A stretch of DNA of 64,000 nt from Tolypothrix brevis GSE-NOS-MK-07-07A (GCA_019358985.1 JAHHIJ010000029.1:27139-91138), one strand, 5' to 3'. Counted from the stretch's first letter, positions 35,217 to 44,125 are shown. The notes: a model not told the origin generated them from the sequence alone. Translations and numbers: made by a program.

Positions 35217-35245
35217 GTAGAGACGTTCCGATGGAACGTCTCTAC
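35217..35245. repeat. Dispersed palindrome, core TTCCGATGGAA
   Basis: Seven bases after the glgC stop; may serve as its transcript-end hairpin. Confidence 0.8.
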
Positions 35246-35289
35246 AATTGAACGTCTGTACGGAAGGTGCGGAGTAGCGATACCCTTGT

Positions 35290-35384
35290 TTAGACATCTC
35301 CAGAATTTAATTATGCGTTGCCGGAAACCCTTGTAGAGACGTAGCAATGCTACGTCTCTACGTCTTTTCTTCCAGACGTCTTTT
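35290..35384. mobile_element. Composite MITE with palindrome core TAGCAATGCTA
   Basis: Left end TAGACATCTCCAG, then TTAATTATGCGTTGCCGGAA, then ACCCTTGTAGAGACG; palindrome at 35333-35361; the right end is degraded. Same family as 41278-41371 and 51534-51627. Confidence 0.7.
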
Positions 35385-35575
35385 AGGTATTGCGACTTCA
35401 CCAATGAAAAAGGTGTGGAAATTGCCCCCATACAGTCAAGAACAACCCTACTTGATTTTTGGTAATGTTTGTTAATTTAAAATCATGGTTTGTTTGCTTG
35501 GCATTATACCTGGTAAACAACTTATCTCATATCTTACATAAAAACTTAACGGGAATTTCTATAGGAGGCTGATAG

Positions 35576-36571
35576 ATGGCTGCAACCGATTTTAAAGACT
35601 ATTATGCAATTTTGGGAGTTAATAAAACTGCCACTCCAGAAGAAATTAAACAAGTTTTTCGTAAACTAGCCCGCAAGTATCACCCTGATGTCAATCCTGG
35701 AAACAAACAGGCAGAAGCAAGCTTCAAAGAAGTTAGTGAGGCTTACGAAGTTTTGTCTGATACAGACAAACGTAAAAAATATGACCAATTCGGTCAATAC
35801 TGGAATAAGGTTGGTCAAGGCTTTCCCTCTGGTGGTGCTGCTGGTGTGGATATGGGCAATTTTGACTTCGGTCAATACGGCAGCTTTGACGAGTTTATCA
35901 ATGAGTTGTTAGGACGCTTTGGTGGCACTACAGGCAGTCGTACTAGACAACAAAGCTATTCTTACAGCACTTCCACAAATGGACAAACTGGTTTTAGCGA
36001 TTTTGGATTTCAAGATGTAAGTGGGGGTGCTACGGCACAGGATAGCGAAGCTGCGATCGCTTTAACTTTTGGGGAAGCTTTCCACGGTGTCCAAAAACGC
36101 TTCAGTTTAGGTAACGAAACAATTGATGTCCGCATTCCCGCCGGCACTAAATCCGGTACTCGTCTGCGTTTGCGCGGCAAAGGTCAAGCTAATTCCTTCA
36201 ATCAACAACGAGGCGATTTATACTTGCGCGTAGAACTTCAGCCGCACTCGTTCTTTCAATTTGAAGGGGATAACTTGGTGTGTGAAGTGCCAATTACGCC
36301 AGATGAAGCCACCTTAGGAGCCTCAATTGATGTCCCCACACCTGATGGTATGGTTAATGTCAGACTGCCGGCTGGAGTGCGTTCTGGTCAATCTTTGCGT
36401 TTGCGCGGTAAAGGTTGGCATTTACCCAAAGGTGGACGCTCTGATCAGTTCGTGAAAGTGGCTATAGCTCCCCCAAAAGACCTCAGCGAACAAGAGCGCG
36501 AATATTATGAAAAACTCCGCGCTATTCGTACTTACAATCCTCGCAGTCATTTGCAGGAAGTTAAGTTGTAA
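35576..36571 (+). CDS. DnaJ-like co-chaperone, CbpA type
   Basis: 331-residue Hsp40. J-domain at residues 8-70 ([19 protein letters not shown], with HPD at 36-38, [12 protein letters not shown]). A Gly/Phe/Ser-rich linker (70-160) follows, then two DnaJ C-terminal substrate-binding domains ([40 protein letters not shown]). The cysteine zinc-finger region of true DnaJ is absent, placing it in class B/CbpA. ATG after AGGAGGCTGATAG. Stimulates DnaK ATPase; no dnaK neighbour here. Confidence 0.93.
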   Translation: MAATDFKDYYAILGVNKTATPEEIKQVFRKLARKYHPDVNPGNKQAEASFKEVSEAYEVLSDTDKRKKYDQFGQYWNKVGQGFPSGGAAGVDMGNFDFGQYGSFDEFINELLGRFGGTTGSRTRQQSYSYSTSTNGQTGFSDFGFQDVSGGATAQDSEAAIALTFGEAFHGVQKRFSLGNETIDVRIPAGTKSGTRLRLRGKGQANSFNQQRGDLYLRVELQPHSFFQFEGDNLVCEVPITPDEATLGASIDVPTPDGMVNVRLPAGVRSGQSLRLRGKGWHLPKGGRSDQFVKVAIAPPKDLSEQEREYYEKLRAIRTYNPRSHLQEVKL

Positions 36572-36577
36572 AGTTTG

Positions 36578-36641
36578 AACCGCAGATGAACACAGATAAA
36601 CGCGGATTTTTATCTGCGTCTATCTGCGTTCATCTGCGGTT
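36578..36641. repeat. Inverted repeat AACCGCAGATGAA..TTCATCTGCGGTT
   Basis: 13-bp ends with further CTGCG units inside, just after the dnaJ-like stop; a probable transcript-end structure and a member of a widespread intergenic repeat type. Confidence 0.7.
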
Positions 36642-36668
36642 GCAATAATCCCAAATTAACCTGGATTT

Positions 36669-37319
36669 TTATTGCGCCATTCGAGCCTGGAAGATAGACC
36701 TGAAGGCTTGAATCATCTCTGGGGTTGCTTGGGTCGTTTGCCACGTTGGACGCTTGATTAAGCGATCGCACCAAGCACTCAATTTAGGATAATCACTCAA
36801 GGACACGCGAAGCGCTACCAATAAGGGTACAATAGTACCAGCCACCGTTTCGGCAAGAGTTATATTTTCACTGCCAAAGTAAGGGCGATCGTCAAGTAAA
36901 TTTTCAAACAACTTGAATACTATTGCCGCTTTCTGCTTTCCCTGCTCGATTTTTTCTGAATCTCCAGGGAAGCCTAACATCACTGGAAATAGTGGAGTTA
37001 CCGCAGGCAACAATTCATTTACAGTAACTAGTTCCACCATTCTCACAATTGCTAAATCTTTTGCATCTTTAGGCAACATTGCAGGGGTGGGATATTTTGC
37101 TTCTAAATAATCTAAAATTGCCAAGGATTCTATTATATTAAAGCCGTCGTCCACCAACACTGGAATGTGGTGAAAGGGGTTAAGCGCTAAAAATTCTGGT
37201 TTCAACTGTTCACCATCAAGTTGAACTTCTATTAGTTCAAACTCAACTTTTTTCTCAAGTAGGGTAATCCAGACACGGCGGGAATTTGGTGAAATCGGTG
37301 CGTGATATAGTTTGATCAT
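36669..37319 (-). CDS. Glutathione S-transferase family protein
   Basis: 216 residues. Thioredoxin-like N-domain: KLYHAPISPNSRRVWITLLE with the candidate catalytic Ser in SPNS, NPFHHIPVLVDDGFNIIES (cis-Pro and glutathione gamma-Glu binding ES). All-helical C-domain from about residue 88. Conjugates glutathione or acts as a thiol-disulphide enzyme; exact substrate unknown. Neighbouring peroxiredoxin genes run in the same direction, so this stretch may be a thiol-stress cluster. Confidence 0.88.
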   Translation of the reverse strand: MIKLYHAPISPNSRRVWITLLEKKVEFELIEVQLDGEQLKPEFLALNPFHHIPVLVDDGFNIIESLAILDYLEAKYPTPAMLPKDAKDLAIVRMVELVTVNELLPAVTPLFPVMLGFPGDSEKIEQGKQKAAIVFKLFENLLDDRPYFGSENITLAETVAGTIVPLLVALRVSLSDYPKLSAWCDRLIKRPTWQTTQATPEMIQAFRSIFQARMAQ

Positions 37320-37396
37320 AACAAAACTTCACTATTTAATGAGCAGACTATGGACAAGTTTAATTATAAGGGCTAAAGCTACGGTAAAAAATCTAA

Positions 37397-37457
37397 CGTA
37401 GTAAGCACTTCAGTGCTTAAAACTATTGTAGATTTAAGCACTGAAGTGCTTACTACG
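37397..37457. repeat. 25-bp perfect inverted repeat, itself containing palindromes
   Basis: 37397-37421 pairs exactly with 37433-37457. Each arm contains AGCACTTCAGTGCT or AGCACTGAAGTGCT, which is itself self-complementary, so alternative folds (one long stem or two short ones) are possible. Lies between GST and Prx-like genes. Confidence 0.8.
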
Positions 37458-37458
37458 G

Positions 37459-37995
37459 TTAATTAAACTGCTCTAATAATGTCTCAATACTGGCGTTATG
37501 ATCTAGAAAAGAAAATAAATGTCTATAACCCAGTCTGCCGTCTTTATCTAACACAAACTGCGCTGGTAAAGGTGCGCCTAATGCTTGCCCAGTTTGATAT
37601 GTACGAAAGACGCGGCAACTAGGATCGCTCAAGAGAGGCATTTTTAATTTTAAATCTCTAACAACTATTTGACTTTGCCGTTCGTCGGTGCTGCTAATCA
37701 TCAAAACTTCTATGCCACGATTTGTAAATTGGTCGTAGTTCTCATTTAATGCTTTGATGTGAGGAAAGCAAAAGGGACAATATTGCTTTTCGGTGAAGAT
37801 GCGTGTAAAGGCAAGTAATACTGGTTGATTACCTCTGTAATTTGATAACTTTACTAATGTGCCATTGGTAATATCTGGTAGTTGAAAATCTGGTGTTGCT
37901 ACTCCCAAAAAAAGTTTATTTGTCGCCGGAATTGGCAGAAAATTGCCAAAGAAGCGCTCGTTCAATAAACCCCTAAAATCATTTGATGTCAGCAT
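37459..37995 (-). CDS. Peroxiredoxin-like (AhpC/TSA family) protein
   Basis: 178 residues from the ATG preceded by GGAGATAACATC. The frame extends 21 codons further upstream, but that part is encoded by a dispersed palindrome and was excluded. Thioredoxin-fold motifs: FLGVATPDFQLPDITNGTLV, the active-site region YCPFCFPHIKAL (CxxC), MPLLSDPSCRVFRTYQ. It fits the peroxiredoxin-like redoxin family and may reduce peroxides or disulphides. Lies between GST and 2-Cys peroxiredoxin genes. Confidence 0.85.
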   Translation of the reverse strand: MLTSNDFRGLLNERFFGNFLPIPATNKLFLGVATPDFQLPDITNGTLVKLSNYRGNQPVLLAFTRIFTEKQYCPFCFPHIKALNENYDQFTNRGIEVLMISSTDERQSQIVVRDLKLKMPLLSDPSCRVFRTYQTGQALGAPLPAQFVLDKDGRLGYRHLFSFLDHNASIETLLEQFN

Positions 37996-38017
37996 GATGT
38001 TATCTCCGGTGAGTAAT

Positions 38018-38046
38018 GTAAAGACGTTCCGCCGGAACGTCTCTAC
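38018..38046. repeat. Dispersed palindrome, core TTCCGCCGGAA
   Basis: 29 bp just upstream of the Prx-like start; opens a false N-terminal extension (ETFRRNVFT). Confidence 0.8.
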
Positions 38047-38267
38047 GAAAAATGTCATGTTTTTATTACTGTTAATTAAACGGACAGGGTATTATTCACT
38101 ACGACCAACTAAGCAATAACCATTACTTCATAATAAAACCACAGATGGACACCGAAGTTAACACCAATTAATTTATCTTGCGTGTTTATAAGAGTGTTCA
38201 TTTGTGGTTATTATGTGTTGTGTCTCTAACTAAAGACGCAACGGATGGAGTTTTCCTTTGTTTGCGA

Positions 38268-38879
38268 TTAGATAGCAGCGAAGTACACTTTGGACTTCAC
38301 TGGATCGGGAATCATTGTTTGGTCTCCGGGTTGCCAACCAGCAGGGCAAACTTGGTCGGGGTTGGACTGGACGTGTCTAATTGCTTGCAATGTCCGCAGA
38401 GTTTCATCGACGCTGCGACCAAAAGCTAGGTTGTTGATGGTAGCGTGTTGAATGACACCATCTTTATCGATGATAAACAAACCGCGCAAGGCAATACCTG
38501 CTGCTGGATCAAGAACGTTGTAAGCAGCGCTAATTTCTTTCTTGATGTCAGATACTAGAGGATAGTTGAGATCACCGACACCACCAGACTTACGATCGCT
38601 CTGAATCCAAGCTAGATGGGAAAACTCGCTATCAACCGATACACCAAGTATTTCGGTGTCTAGTTTGCTGAATTCTTCGTAGCGATCGCTAAATGCTGTA
38701 ATTTCTGTAGGGCAAACAAAGGTAAAGTCTAGAGGGTAGAAAAACAGGACAACATACTTGCCGCGATATTCAGACAGTTTAATTGTCTGAAATTCCTGGT
38801 CTACCACAGCGGTTGCTGTAAAGTCGGGAGCTTGTTGACCTACCCGAAGGCATCCTTCTGCTGAATAAGTGAGGGGCAT
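38268..38879 (-). CDS. Typical 2-Cys peroxiredoxin
   Basis: 203 residues, cytosolic decamer-type peroxidase (AhpC/Prx1 class). Peroxidatic Cys56 in [13 protein letters not shown] and resolving Cys178 in [10 protein letters not shown]. It contains a GG-type motif (SGGVGDL) and a C-terminal YF (VYFAAI), features of peroxiredoxins sensitive to overoxidation, so a sulfiredoxin elsewhere in the genome would be expected. ATG preceded by AGGAGAATTAAGTTA. Confidence 0.96.
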   Translation of the reverse strand: MPLTYSAEGCLRVGQQAPDFTATAVVDQEFQTIKLSEYRGKYVVLFFYPLDFTFVCPTEITAFSDRYEEFSKLDTEILGVSVDSEFSHLAWIQSDRKSGGVGDLNYPLVSDIKKEISAAYNVLDPAAGIALRGLFIIDKDGVIQHATINNLAFGRSVDETLRTLQAIRHVQSNPDQVCPAGWQPGDQTMIPDPVKSKVYFAAI

Positions 38880-39019
38880 TAACTTAATTCTCCTGGAACT
38901 TATGTTTATCTATCAGCTTAGTAATTTAGAGAGCGTTAAAACTCACCTTTAAGAACTGTCACAGTTTTCATTACGATCTATTACGACTATATCATAGTCA
39001 TAACGATTTTGATTAGCCC

Positions 39020-41248
39020 ATGAACGATTTAGATACAAGAGAATGGTTGCTGACCAATGGCATGGGAAGTTTTGCCAGTGGTACAGTTTCTGATGTCCGC
39101 ACACGCACTTATCACGGCTGGCTGATTGCCGCTACCAGTCCACCTTCCGGACGCACTCTGTTGTTTTCACACCTAGAAGCTAGTCTGGAACTACCGCGAC
39201 GGGTAATAGCACTAGGGACAAATTTTTGGGGTACTGGTCAAGTTGAGCCAACTGGATATAAATTGCAACGCTCTTTTGAGATTAACCCAGTCCCAAAATG
39301 GATTTGGGGTGAGGATGACTGGCAGTTAAGCAGACAATTGCTCATGCCTTATGGGATAGTTCGGGAGGAGGGGGAAACTTCTTGGAGACAAGGGGACAAG
39401 GAGAGGGGGAGACTCCTTGGAGAAATTAGAGATACTTCTGTTGTCCCCAAGGAGTCTCCGTGTCCCCAAGGAGTCCCCGTCTCCTCTTTGGGCGATCGCA
39501 TTTTAATTCAGTATCGCTACGAGGGTAAGGAAACGGCAATTTTAAGGCTGCGAGTGTTGATAGGCGATCGCGATTTTCATCATCAACTCATAGCAACAAA
39601 AGAATTACACTTCTCACAAATGCTAGGACAACAGCAAGTGTGTCTGCAAGCGATAAATTCTGGCAATTTCGGCACACCTTGGCATTTGCGCTGGGAAAAA
39701 GGAAATTACCAACCAGACACAGTTTGGTATTGGAATTATCAATTGTTAGAAGAAACACAACGGGGATTAGGCGATCGTGAAGACCTTTTCAGTCCTGGTT
39801 ATTTAACAGTCGCTCTCAATCCAGGAGATGCAGTCACTCTAGAAGCACGAGTAGGTTTTCCCAAACCCACATCAGATATCCTAACTTCAGAAACCTTTAA
39901 TAAAGCACTAGAAGCAGAGCAGGAAAGGCTTTCCCAGATTTTTGTCAGGGGAATGGGAGGAGACAATGGAGATTCCTTCGAGATTCCTTCGAGATTTCTT
40001 GGAGATTCCTTGGAGACAGAGGAGCATGGGAACATGGGAAACATCTTTCCCCCCATCCTCCCCTCTCCCCCTCCCCCCATCCCCTCATCCCCAATCTGGC
40101 AGAAACTACTACGAGCAAGCGATCAATTTATCGTTTATAGAGCCTCAATTGCTGGACCGACTGTGATTGCTGGTTATCATTGGTTCAATGACTGGGGACG
40201 CGATACTTTAATTGCTTTACCGGGTTTAGCGTTGGTTCCCCAGCGCTTTGAACTGGCAAAAGGACTTTTAGAAACTTTCGGACGTTACTGTCACTACGGT
40301 TTGATCCCGAATGCATTTCTTGATGTTGGTGGAGAACCGTTTTATAACAGTATCGATGCAGCGCTGTGGTGGATTGAAACTTTAGGACTTTACCTAGAAG
40401 CTACCCAAGATTGGGAATTTTTAGCAGAACAATATCCTGTGGTACAGCAAATCCATAAAGCGTTTATGGGCGGTACGCGATATAATATTCAGGTTGATTC
40501 CACCGATGGGCTGGTTAGTTGGGATACTCGTAATGAGGCTCTCACCTGGATGGATGCGGTAGTTGGGGGACAGCCTGTGACTCCCCGTCGCGGTAAGCCA
40601 GTAGAAATCAATGCCCTGTGGTATTCTGCTTTATGTTGGGCTTCTCGATGGGCAGAAATTTTGAGCGAACAACAACCACCAGCGGAATCAACCCGGTTAG
40701 TTAAGCAAGCACGACGTTATATTGAGCAAGCTAAACAGGTGCAATTTTCTCTGCAAAAGTTTTGGAATCCCCATCTGGGCTATTTGTACGACACAATTGA
40801 GCCAGACGATCGCCGAAATTCTCAAATTCGTCCAAATGCAGTTTTAGCGCTTTCGTTGCGTCATTGTGGCTTTTCTCAACAGCATGGACGTCAGATACTT
40901 GATAAAGCAACATCTCGCTTGCTTACTCCCTATGGACTTCGCACTCTTGATAGAAGCGATCGCGAATATATAGGTAAATATTTAGGCAATCCCGAACAAC
41001 GCGATCGCGCTTACCATCAAGGCACAGTTTGGACTTGGCTAATTGGTCCATTTATCCGCGCTTGGGAACGTTTTTACCCAGAAGAACCTCTGCCCTTTGA
41101 TTGGCAACCGTTATTAGATCACTTCCTTAATGATGCTTGTATTGGCTCAATTTCGGAAATTTTTGATGGTGACGAACCTCATTATCCCAGAGGTGCGATC
41201 GCTCAAGCTTGGTCAGTTGCTGAAGTAGTTCGCCATTATCCCAGGTAA
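39020..41248 (+). CDS. Amylo-alpha-1,6-glucosidase-type glycogen debranching enzyme
   Basis: 742 residues. N-domain: NGMGSFASGTVSDVRTRTYHG (substrate-binding N-domain of GDE-type proteins). The C-terminal (alpha/alpha)6 domain has HWFNDWGRDTLIALPGL, IDAALWWIETL, EALTWMDAVV and ISEIFDGDEPHYPRGAIAQA, containing the likely catalytic acids. Two stretches do not look like enzyme sequence: residues about 116-158 (DNA 39365-39490) and 312-354 (DNA 39951-40095). Both are made of STRR-like purine or pyrimidine repeats in frame. Removes alpha-1,6 branches of glycogen; linked by pathway to glgC at 33.9 kb. Confidence 0.88.
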   Translation: MNDLDTREWLLTNGMGSFASGTVSDVRTRTYHGWLIAATSPPSGRTLLFSHLEASLELPRRVIALGTNFWGTGQVEPTGYKLQRSFEINPVPKWIWGEDDWQLSRQLLMPYGIVREEGETSWRQGDKERGRLLGEIRDTSVVPKESPCPQGVPVSSLGDRILIQYRYEGKETAILRLRVLIGDRDFHHQLIATKELHFSQMLGQQQVCLQAINSGNFGTPWHLRWEKGNYQPDTVWYWNYQLLEETQRGLGDREDLFSPGYLTVALNPGDAVTLEARVGFPKPTSDILTSETFNKALEAEQERLSQIFVRGMGGDNGDSFEIPSRFLGDSLETEEHGNMGNIFPPILPSPPPPIPSSPIWQKLLRASDQFIVYRASIAGPTVIAGYHWFNDWGRDTLIALPGLALVPQRFELAKGLLETFGRYCHYGLIPNAFLDVGGEPFYNSIDAALWWIETLGLYLEATQDWEFLAEQYPVVQQIHKAFMGGTRYNIQVDSTDGLVSWDTRNEALTWMDAVVGGQPVTPRRGKPVEINALWYSALCWASRWAEILSEQQPPAESTRLVKQARRYIEQAKQVQFSLQKFWNPHLGYLYDTIEPDDRRNSQIRPNAVLALSLRHCGFSQQHGRQILDKATSRLLTPYGLRTLDRSDREYIGKYLGNPEQRDRAYHQGTVWTWLIGPFIRAWERFYPEEPLPFDWQPLLDHFLNDACIGSISEIFDGDEPHYPRGAIAQAWSVAEVVRHYPR

Positions 41249-41277
41249 AATCCCTGATAACATGTCCGTTTAATTAA

Positions 41278-41371
41278 TAGACATCTCCAGAAAACAATGT
41301 AGAGACGTAGCAGTGCTACGTCTCTACAAGGGTTTGGGGTAACGCATAGTTCATTTCCACGCCTATGTCTA
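41278..41371. mobile_element. Composite MITE, ends TAGACAT..ATGTCTA
   Basis: Left end TAGACATCTCCAGAA, palindrome (41299-41327, core TAGCAGTGCTA), then AAGGGTTTGGGGTAACGCAT and right end CGCCTATGTCTA. Its flank GTCCGTTTAATT recurs at about 2911. Confidence 0.75.
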
Positions 41372-41374
41372 ATA

Positions 41375-41630
41375 GTAGAGACGTTCCGGCGGAACGTCTT
41401 TACGCGGAACGTCTTTACGCGGAACGTCTCTACGCGGAACGTCTTTACAAGGAACGTCTTTACAAGGAACGTCTTTACAAGGAACGTCTTTACAAGGAAC
41501 GTCTTTACGCGGAACGTCTTTACGCGGAACGTCTTTACGCGGAACGTCTTTGCAAGGAACGTCTTTACAAGGAACGTCTTTACAAGGAACGTCTTTACAA
41601 GGAACGTCTTTACAAGGAACGTCTTTACAA
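41375..41630. repeat. 15-bp tandem array, about 16 units
   Basis: Starts as an ordinary dispersed palindrome (41375-41403, core TTCCGGCGGAA) whose right arm GGAACGTCTTTAC is then repeated with spacer GC or AA in blocks (four GC, four AA, three GC, five AA). All frames are open because the period is a multiple of three; the encoded ERLYA/ERLYK repeats are not considered a gene. Confidence 0.9.
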
Positions 41631-41875
41631 GGAAAGTTTTATGGGTATTTTAAATAACTCTTTCCTTTCCTCTTTCCCCCTCCTCAATTGGTAAAGTAAC
41701 CGCAAAGTAACTGTGAAATATCTGTAAAAAAGCGAACTTTTAACCCATCCATAACTTATCTGTCATAGACAATCCCTTAATCAATCCGGTAATCTAATTT
41801 TCTAGCTGAAATGACGTGTGCCGGGGCTAATTGCCCAAAAAGCGCTCACGACTCAAAGAATAATCAAGGATATAA
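41631..41875. other. Spacer, no gene seen
   Basis: AT-rich leader of the phosphoesterase gene; no recognisable regulatory motif. Confidence 0.4.
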
Positions 41876-43042
41876 ATGATAATAAAGTTTGGCTACTCAG
41901 TGCTTCAACGCATTAGTACTGGACGTTTGCTGCGTAAAATGTCTTTACTGGCTCTGACTGTGCCGTTTCTGGCAAGTTCCGCAATCAGTTTGGCGAGTGC
42001 CGGCGAAAACGAGGGCGAGGGCGAGAAGCAGTCATACGCCATTGGACTTTGGGGCGATGTCCCCTACTCAGATATACAAGCGACCACAGGGGTTCCAAAC
42101 CTCATCGCTGATATGAACGCGCAAAAACTCGCCTTCACAGTCCACAACGGCGACCTGAAGGGGGGTAACTCTACACCAGGTTCGGTGACGCCGACTACTT
42201 GCGATAATACCCTTTACACCCAAGCGCTGGGCTACTTCAACGCACTGAAAGCACCAGCAGCCTTCACCCCCGGTGACAACGATTGGACTGATTGCGATCG
42301 CCCTTCAAACGGTGGATTCAACTCACGCGAGCGCCTCGACTACGAGCGTCAGCTATTTTTTAGCACAAAATTTTCCCTGGGGCAGCGTCGGCTAGTGCAG
42401 CAGGTGCAGAGGGCACCGCTATGCCTTAGTGAAAACGGCACCGCTGTCGGCTGTGTTGAGAATCGCCGCTGGACGGTCGGTAAGGTTACTTATGTAACAC
42501 TCAATATCCAGGGTTCGTGCAACAACCTATGCGACACTGCACCCGACCCAGAGGAGTATACAGCACGAAACGCGGCTAATATTGCCTGGATGAGAGAAAC
42601 TTTTCAACAGGCAAAGGCACGCAATTCGGTAGCAGTCATGCTTATTTCCCAAGGAAGTCCGGGGTGGGATCTGAGTGACGGAACCAGAGCACCTTTGCGC
42701 GATCCCAGGACACTCGCGCAAACCGATGGGCAGCCTGATGGCTTCCAGACCTTTTTATTAGCGTTACGCGAAGAGGTGGTTGCTTTTGCTAAACCGGTTG
42801 CCTACGTACACGGCGATTCACACTATTATCGCATTGACAAGCCATTTTTGGACGAGCAAGGCAGACGCTTGGAAAACTTCACTCGTGTTGAGACATTTGG
42901 CAACAATGCAGCGAATGGCAACAACGATGTGAATTGGGTCAAAGTGACCGTAAATCCCAGTAGCCGAGAAGTGTTTTCTTATCAGCCACAGATTGTCCCC
43001 GGCAATCGAGTAGCGGTTCCGGTTCCGGAACGCAGTTTCTAA
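41876..43042 (+). CDS. Secreted calcineurin-like metallophosphoesterase
   Basis: 388 residues. N-terminal signal: basic RLLRKMSLLALTVPFLASSA followed by SLASAGE. Metal-binding motifs of the calcineurin-like fold: IGLWGDVPYSD, FTVHNGDLKGG, FTPGDNDWTDC, and VAYVHGDSHYYRID as the final His pair region (GDSH instead of the common GHTH). Predicted periplasmic or extracellular phosphoesterase; substrate unknown. Cys pairs around residues 143, 181, 192, 209 and 213 suggest disulphides. GC content and codon use appear somewhat higher than in the surrounding repeats (visual impression). Confidence 0.85.
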   Translation: MIIKFGYSVLQRISTGRLLRKMSLLALTVPFLASSAISLASAGENEGEGEKQSYAIGLWGDVPYSDIQATTGVPNLIADMNAQKLAFTVHNGDLKGGNSTPGSVTPTTCDNTLYTQALGYFNALKAPAAFTPGDNDWTDCDRPSNGGFNSRERLDYERQLFFSTKFSLGQRRLVQQVQRAPLCLSENGTAVGCVENRRWTVGKVTYVTLNIQGSCNNLCDTAPDPEEYTARNAANIAWMRETFQQAKARNSVAVMLISQGSPGWDLSDGTRAPLRDPRTLAQTDGQPDGFQTFLLALREEVVAFAKPVAYVHGDSHYYRIDKPFLDEQGRRLENFTRVETFGNNAANGNNDVNWVKVTVNPSSREVFSYQPQIVPGNRVAVPVPERSF

Positions 43043-43098
43043 TTTATGTGCCAGTTACGTCAGTCCTAAATTAGAAATATTGATTTAGTTCTAACATC

Positions 43099-43139
43099 AA
43101 GAGCGATCGCCTAATTCGACAAAAAAGGCGATCGCTCTT
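43099..43139 (+). terminator. Hairpin terminator built from HIP1 sequence
   Basis: AAGAGCGATCGCCT pairs with AGGCGATCGCTCTT; both arms hold the HIP1 octamer or a shifted form. Follows the phosphoesterase gene by 56 bases. Confidence 0.65.
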
Positions 43140-43166
43140 CTTTAAGTGGTTACGCAAAAATATTTA

Positions 43167-43242
43167 TGTCATTGCGAAGGTCGCGAAGCAATCTCAAACC
43201 ATTGCGATTGCGTCATTCCGCTTTGCTCCATTCGCAATGACA
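43167..43242. repeat. Inverted-repeat element TGTCATTGCGAA..TTCGCAATGACA
   Basis: 76 bp with 12-bp perfect ends and internal GCGAAGCAATCTC; a common type of bacterial interspersed repeat. Confidence 0.75.
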
Positions 43243-43269
43243 AATGTATGTTTAATTTTGGACAAGCAT

Positions 43270-43488
43270 TTAACTATTCTTATTTGCCTGCTTCTGACTT
43301 ACAATACTTTTAAATAATTCAAATTGTTGTTGAAACTCGTCTTCCGATTGGGGTGGGTGAAACCAAACTGCTTCGGAGTCAGGACTACGACGATTAAATA
43401 GAGCATTTAGAGCTTCTGTATCTTCTCGATGGGTTAAAATATAAGCCCTTAATTCCATTGTGGACATTGTTTCAAAGTTTGGTTTCAT
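43270..43488 (-). CDS. DUF6887-like small protein
   Basis: 72 residues: NFETMSTMELRAYILTHRED, TEALNALFNRRSPDSEAVWF. Same N-terminal pattern as the protein at 15924-16124, but here the SPDSE segment is longer. Its ATG overlaps the stop of the DUF6888-like frame by ATGA, so the gene order DUF6888 then DUF6887 is the same at both loci. Function unknown. Confidence 0.65.
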   Translation of the reverse strand: MKPNFETMSTMELRAYILTHREDTEALNALFNRRSPDSEAVWFHPPQSEDEFQQQFELFKSIVSQKQANKNS

Positions 43489-43682
43489 TCAAACCTCCAG
43501 TTTCCATCAGGAAAAATAATAATTTGCAGATCGTCCCCAGCAAGAATAAACAAATATCCTTCCTGGTCATTGAAACGGAATAAGTGAATATCCAGGTAGC
43601 AATTAGATAGCCATTGACAGACTCGCACACAGGCTAATGCTTGTTCGGCTGTTGGATTGATGGTCGTTTCCTCAATTCTGAC
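43485..43682 (-). pseudogene. DUF6888-like frame lacking a normal start
   Basis: The frame reads INPTAEQALACVRVCQWLSN, CYLDIHLFRFNDQEGYLFIL, AGDDLQIIIFPDGNWRFE and stops with TGA overlapping the next ATG. No ATG, GTG or TTG exists in frame between the upstream stop and the conserved block. An ATG six codons ahead is in a different frame, so a one- or two-base indel near 43680 probably broke the start. A non-standard ATT/ATC start is the alternative. Confidence 0.55.
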
Positions 43683-43753
43683 ATAGATACTATAAATCTT
43701 GCGTGGAGTTTATTTGTGATGCGATCGCACTGACTCTAACTATAAAAGAGCGA

Positions 43754-43860
43754 TTATGGAAAGTAGCGGTAAATATCTTTACGGTGGAGAACGCGAATAA
43801 AGGTAATTCTTTCACCGTATAATGTAAAGCCAACACGGTATTTTACAACTCAAAATTGAT
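43754..43860 (-). pseudogene. C-terminal remnant of a RelE-family toxin
   Basis: Reads KYRVGFTLYGERITFIRVLH followed by RKDIYRYFP and stop, the end of a RelE/HigB-type toxin. The N-terminal two thirds are missing; the frame is cut at 43861 where the REP-like repeat (43862-43926) begins. The matching antitoxin lies directly beyond that repeat, so the repeat's insertion, with deletion, inactivated the toxin. Confidence 0.75.
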
Positions 43861-43861
43861 T

Positions 43862-43926
43862 AGTCCGCGCAGGCGGACTTCGTTTTTATAGCCGCGACTT
43901 TAGTCGTCGGGTACTCACAGATCATA
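43862..43926. repeat. REP-like element that interrupts a toxin gene
   Basis: Contains AGTCCGCGCAGGCGGACT and TAGCCGCGACTTTAGTCG; its last 48 bases (43879-43926) are identical to 45069-45116, and a variant lies at 1642-1692. Confidence 0.85.
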
Positions 43927-44125
43927 GCTGTTCGAGTTTCTCAAGCGCTTGCTTCATATTCAAAGGAGTTTCACCTTTAGCTGCTTGCATCGCACGGATT
44001 AATCCCTCATCTTCAATAGCTTCTAACAACCGCTGATATTCCTCAAACTCTAAAACAACTTTGAGAACTTGACCTTTTTTGTCTGTAATTAATTCTTGAA
44101 CAAAAGGGTATTCATCAGCTTTCAT
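43922..44125 (-). CDS. RelB/Phd-like antitoxin
   Basis: 67 residues: EYPFVQELITDKKGQVLKVV, LEFEEYQRLLEAIEDEGLIR, AMQAAKGETPLNMKQALEKL. The central LEFEEYQRLLE block is typical of small antitoxins that precede RelE-type toxins. The toxin behind it survives only as the fragment at 43754-43860. The stop codon overlaps the end of the shared 48-bp repeat. Confidence 0.75.
   Translation of the reverse strand: MKADEYPFVQELITDKKGQVLKVVLEFEEYQRLLEAIEDEGLIRAMQAAKGETPLNMKQALEKLEQL

Noticed and set aside
41365..41694. 109-codon frame encoding ERLYA/ERLYK repeats.
   Set aside because: Product of the 15-bp tandem array; no flanking coding sequence.
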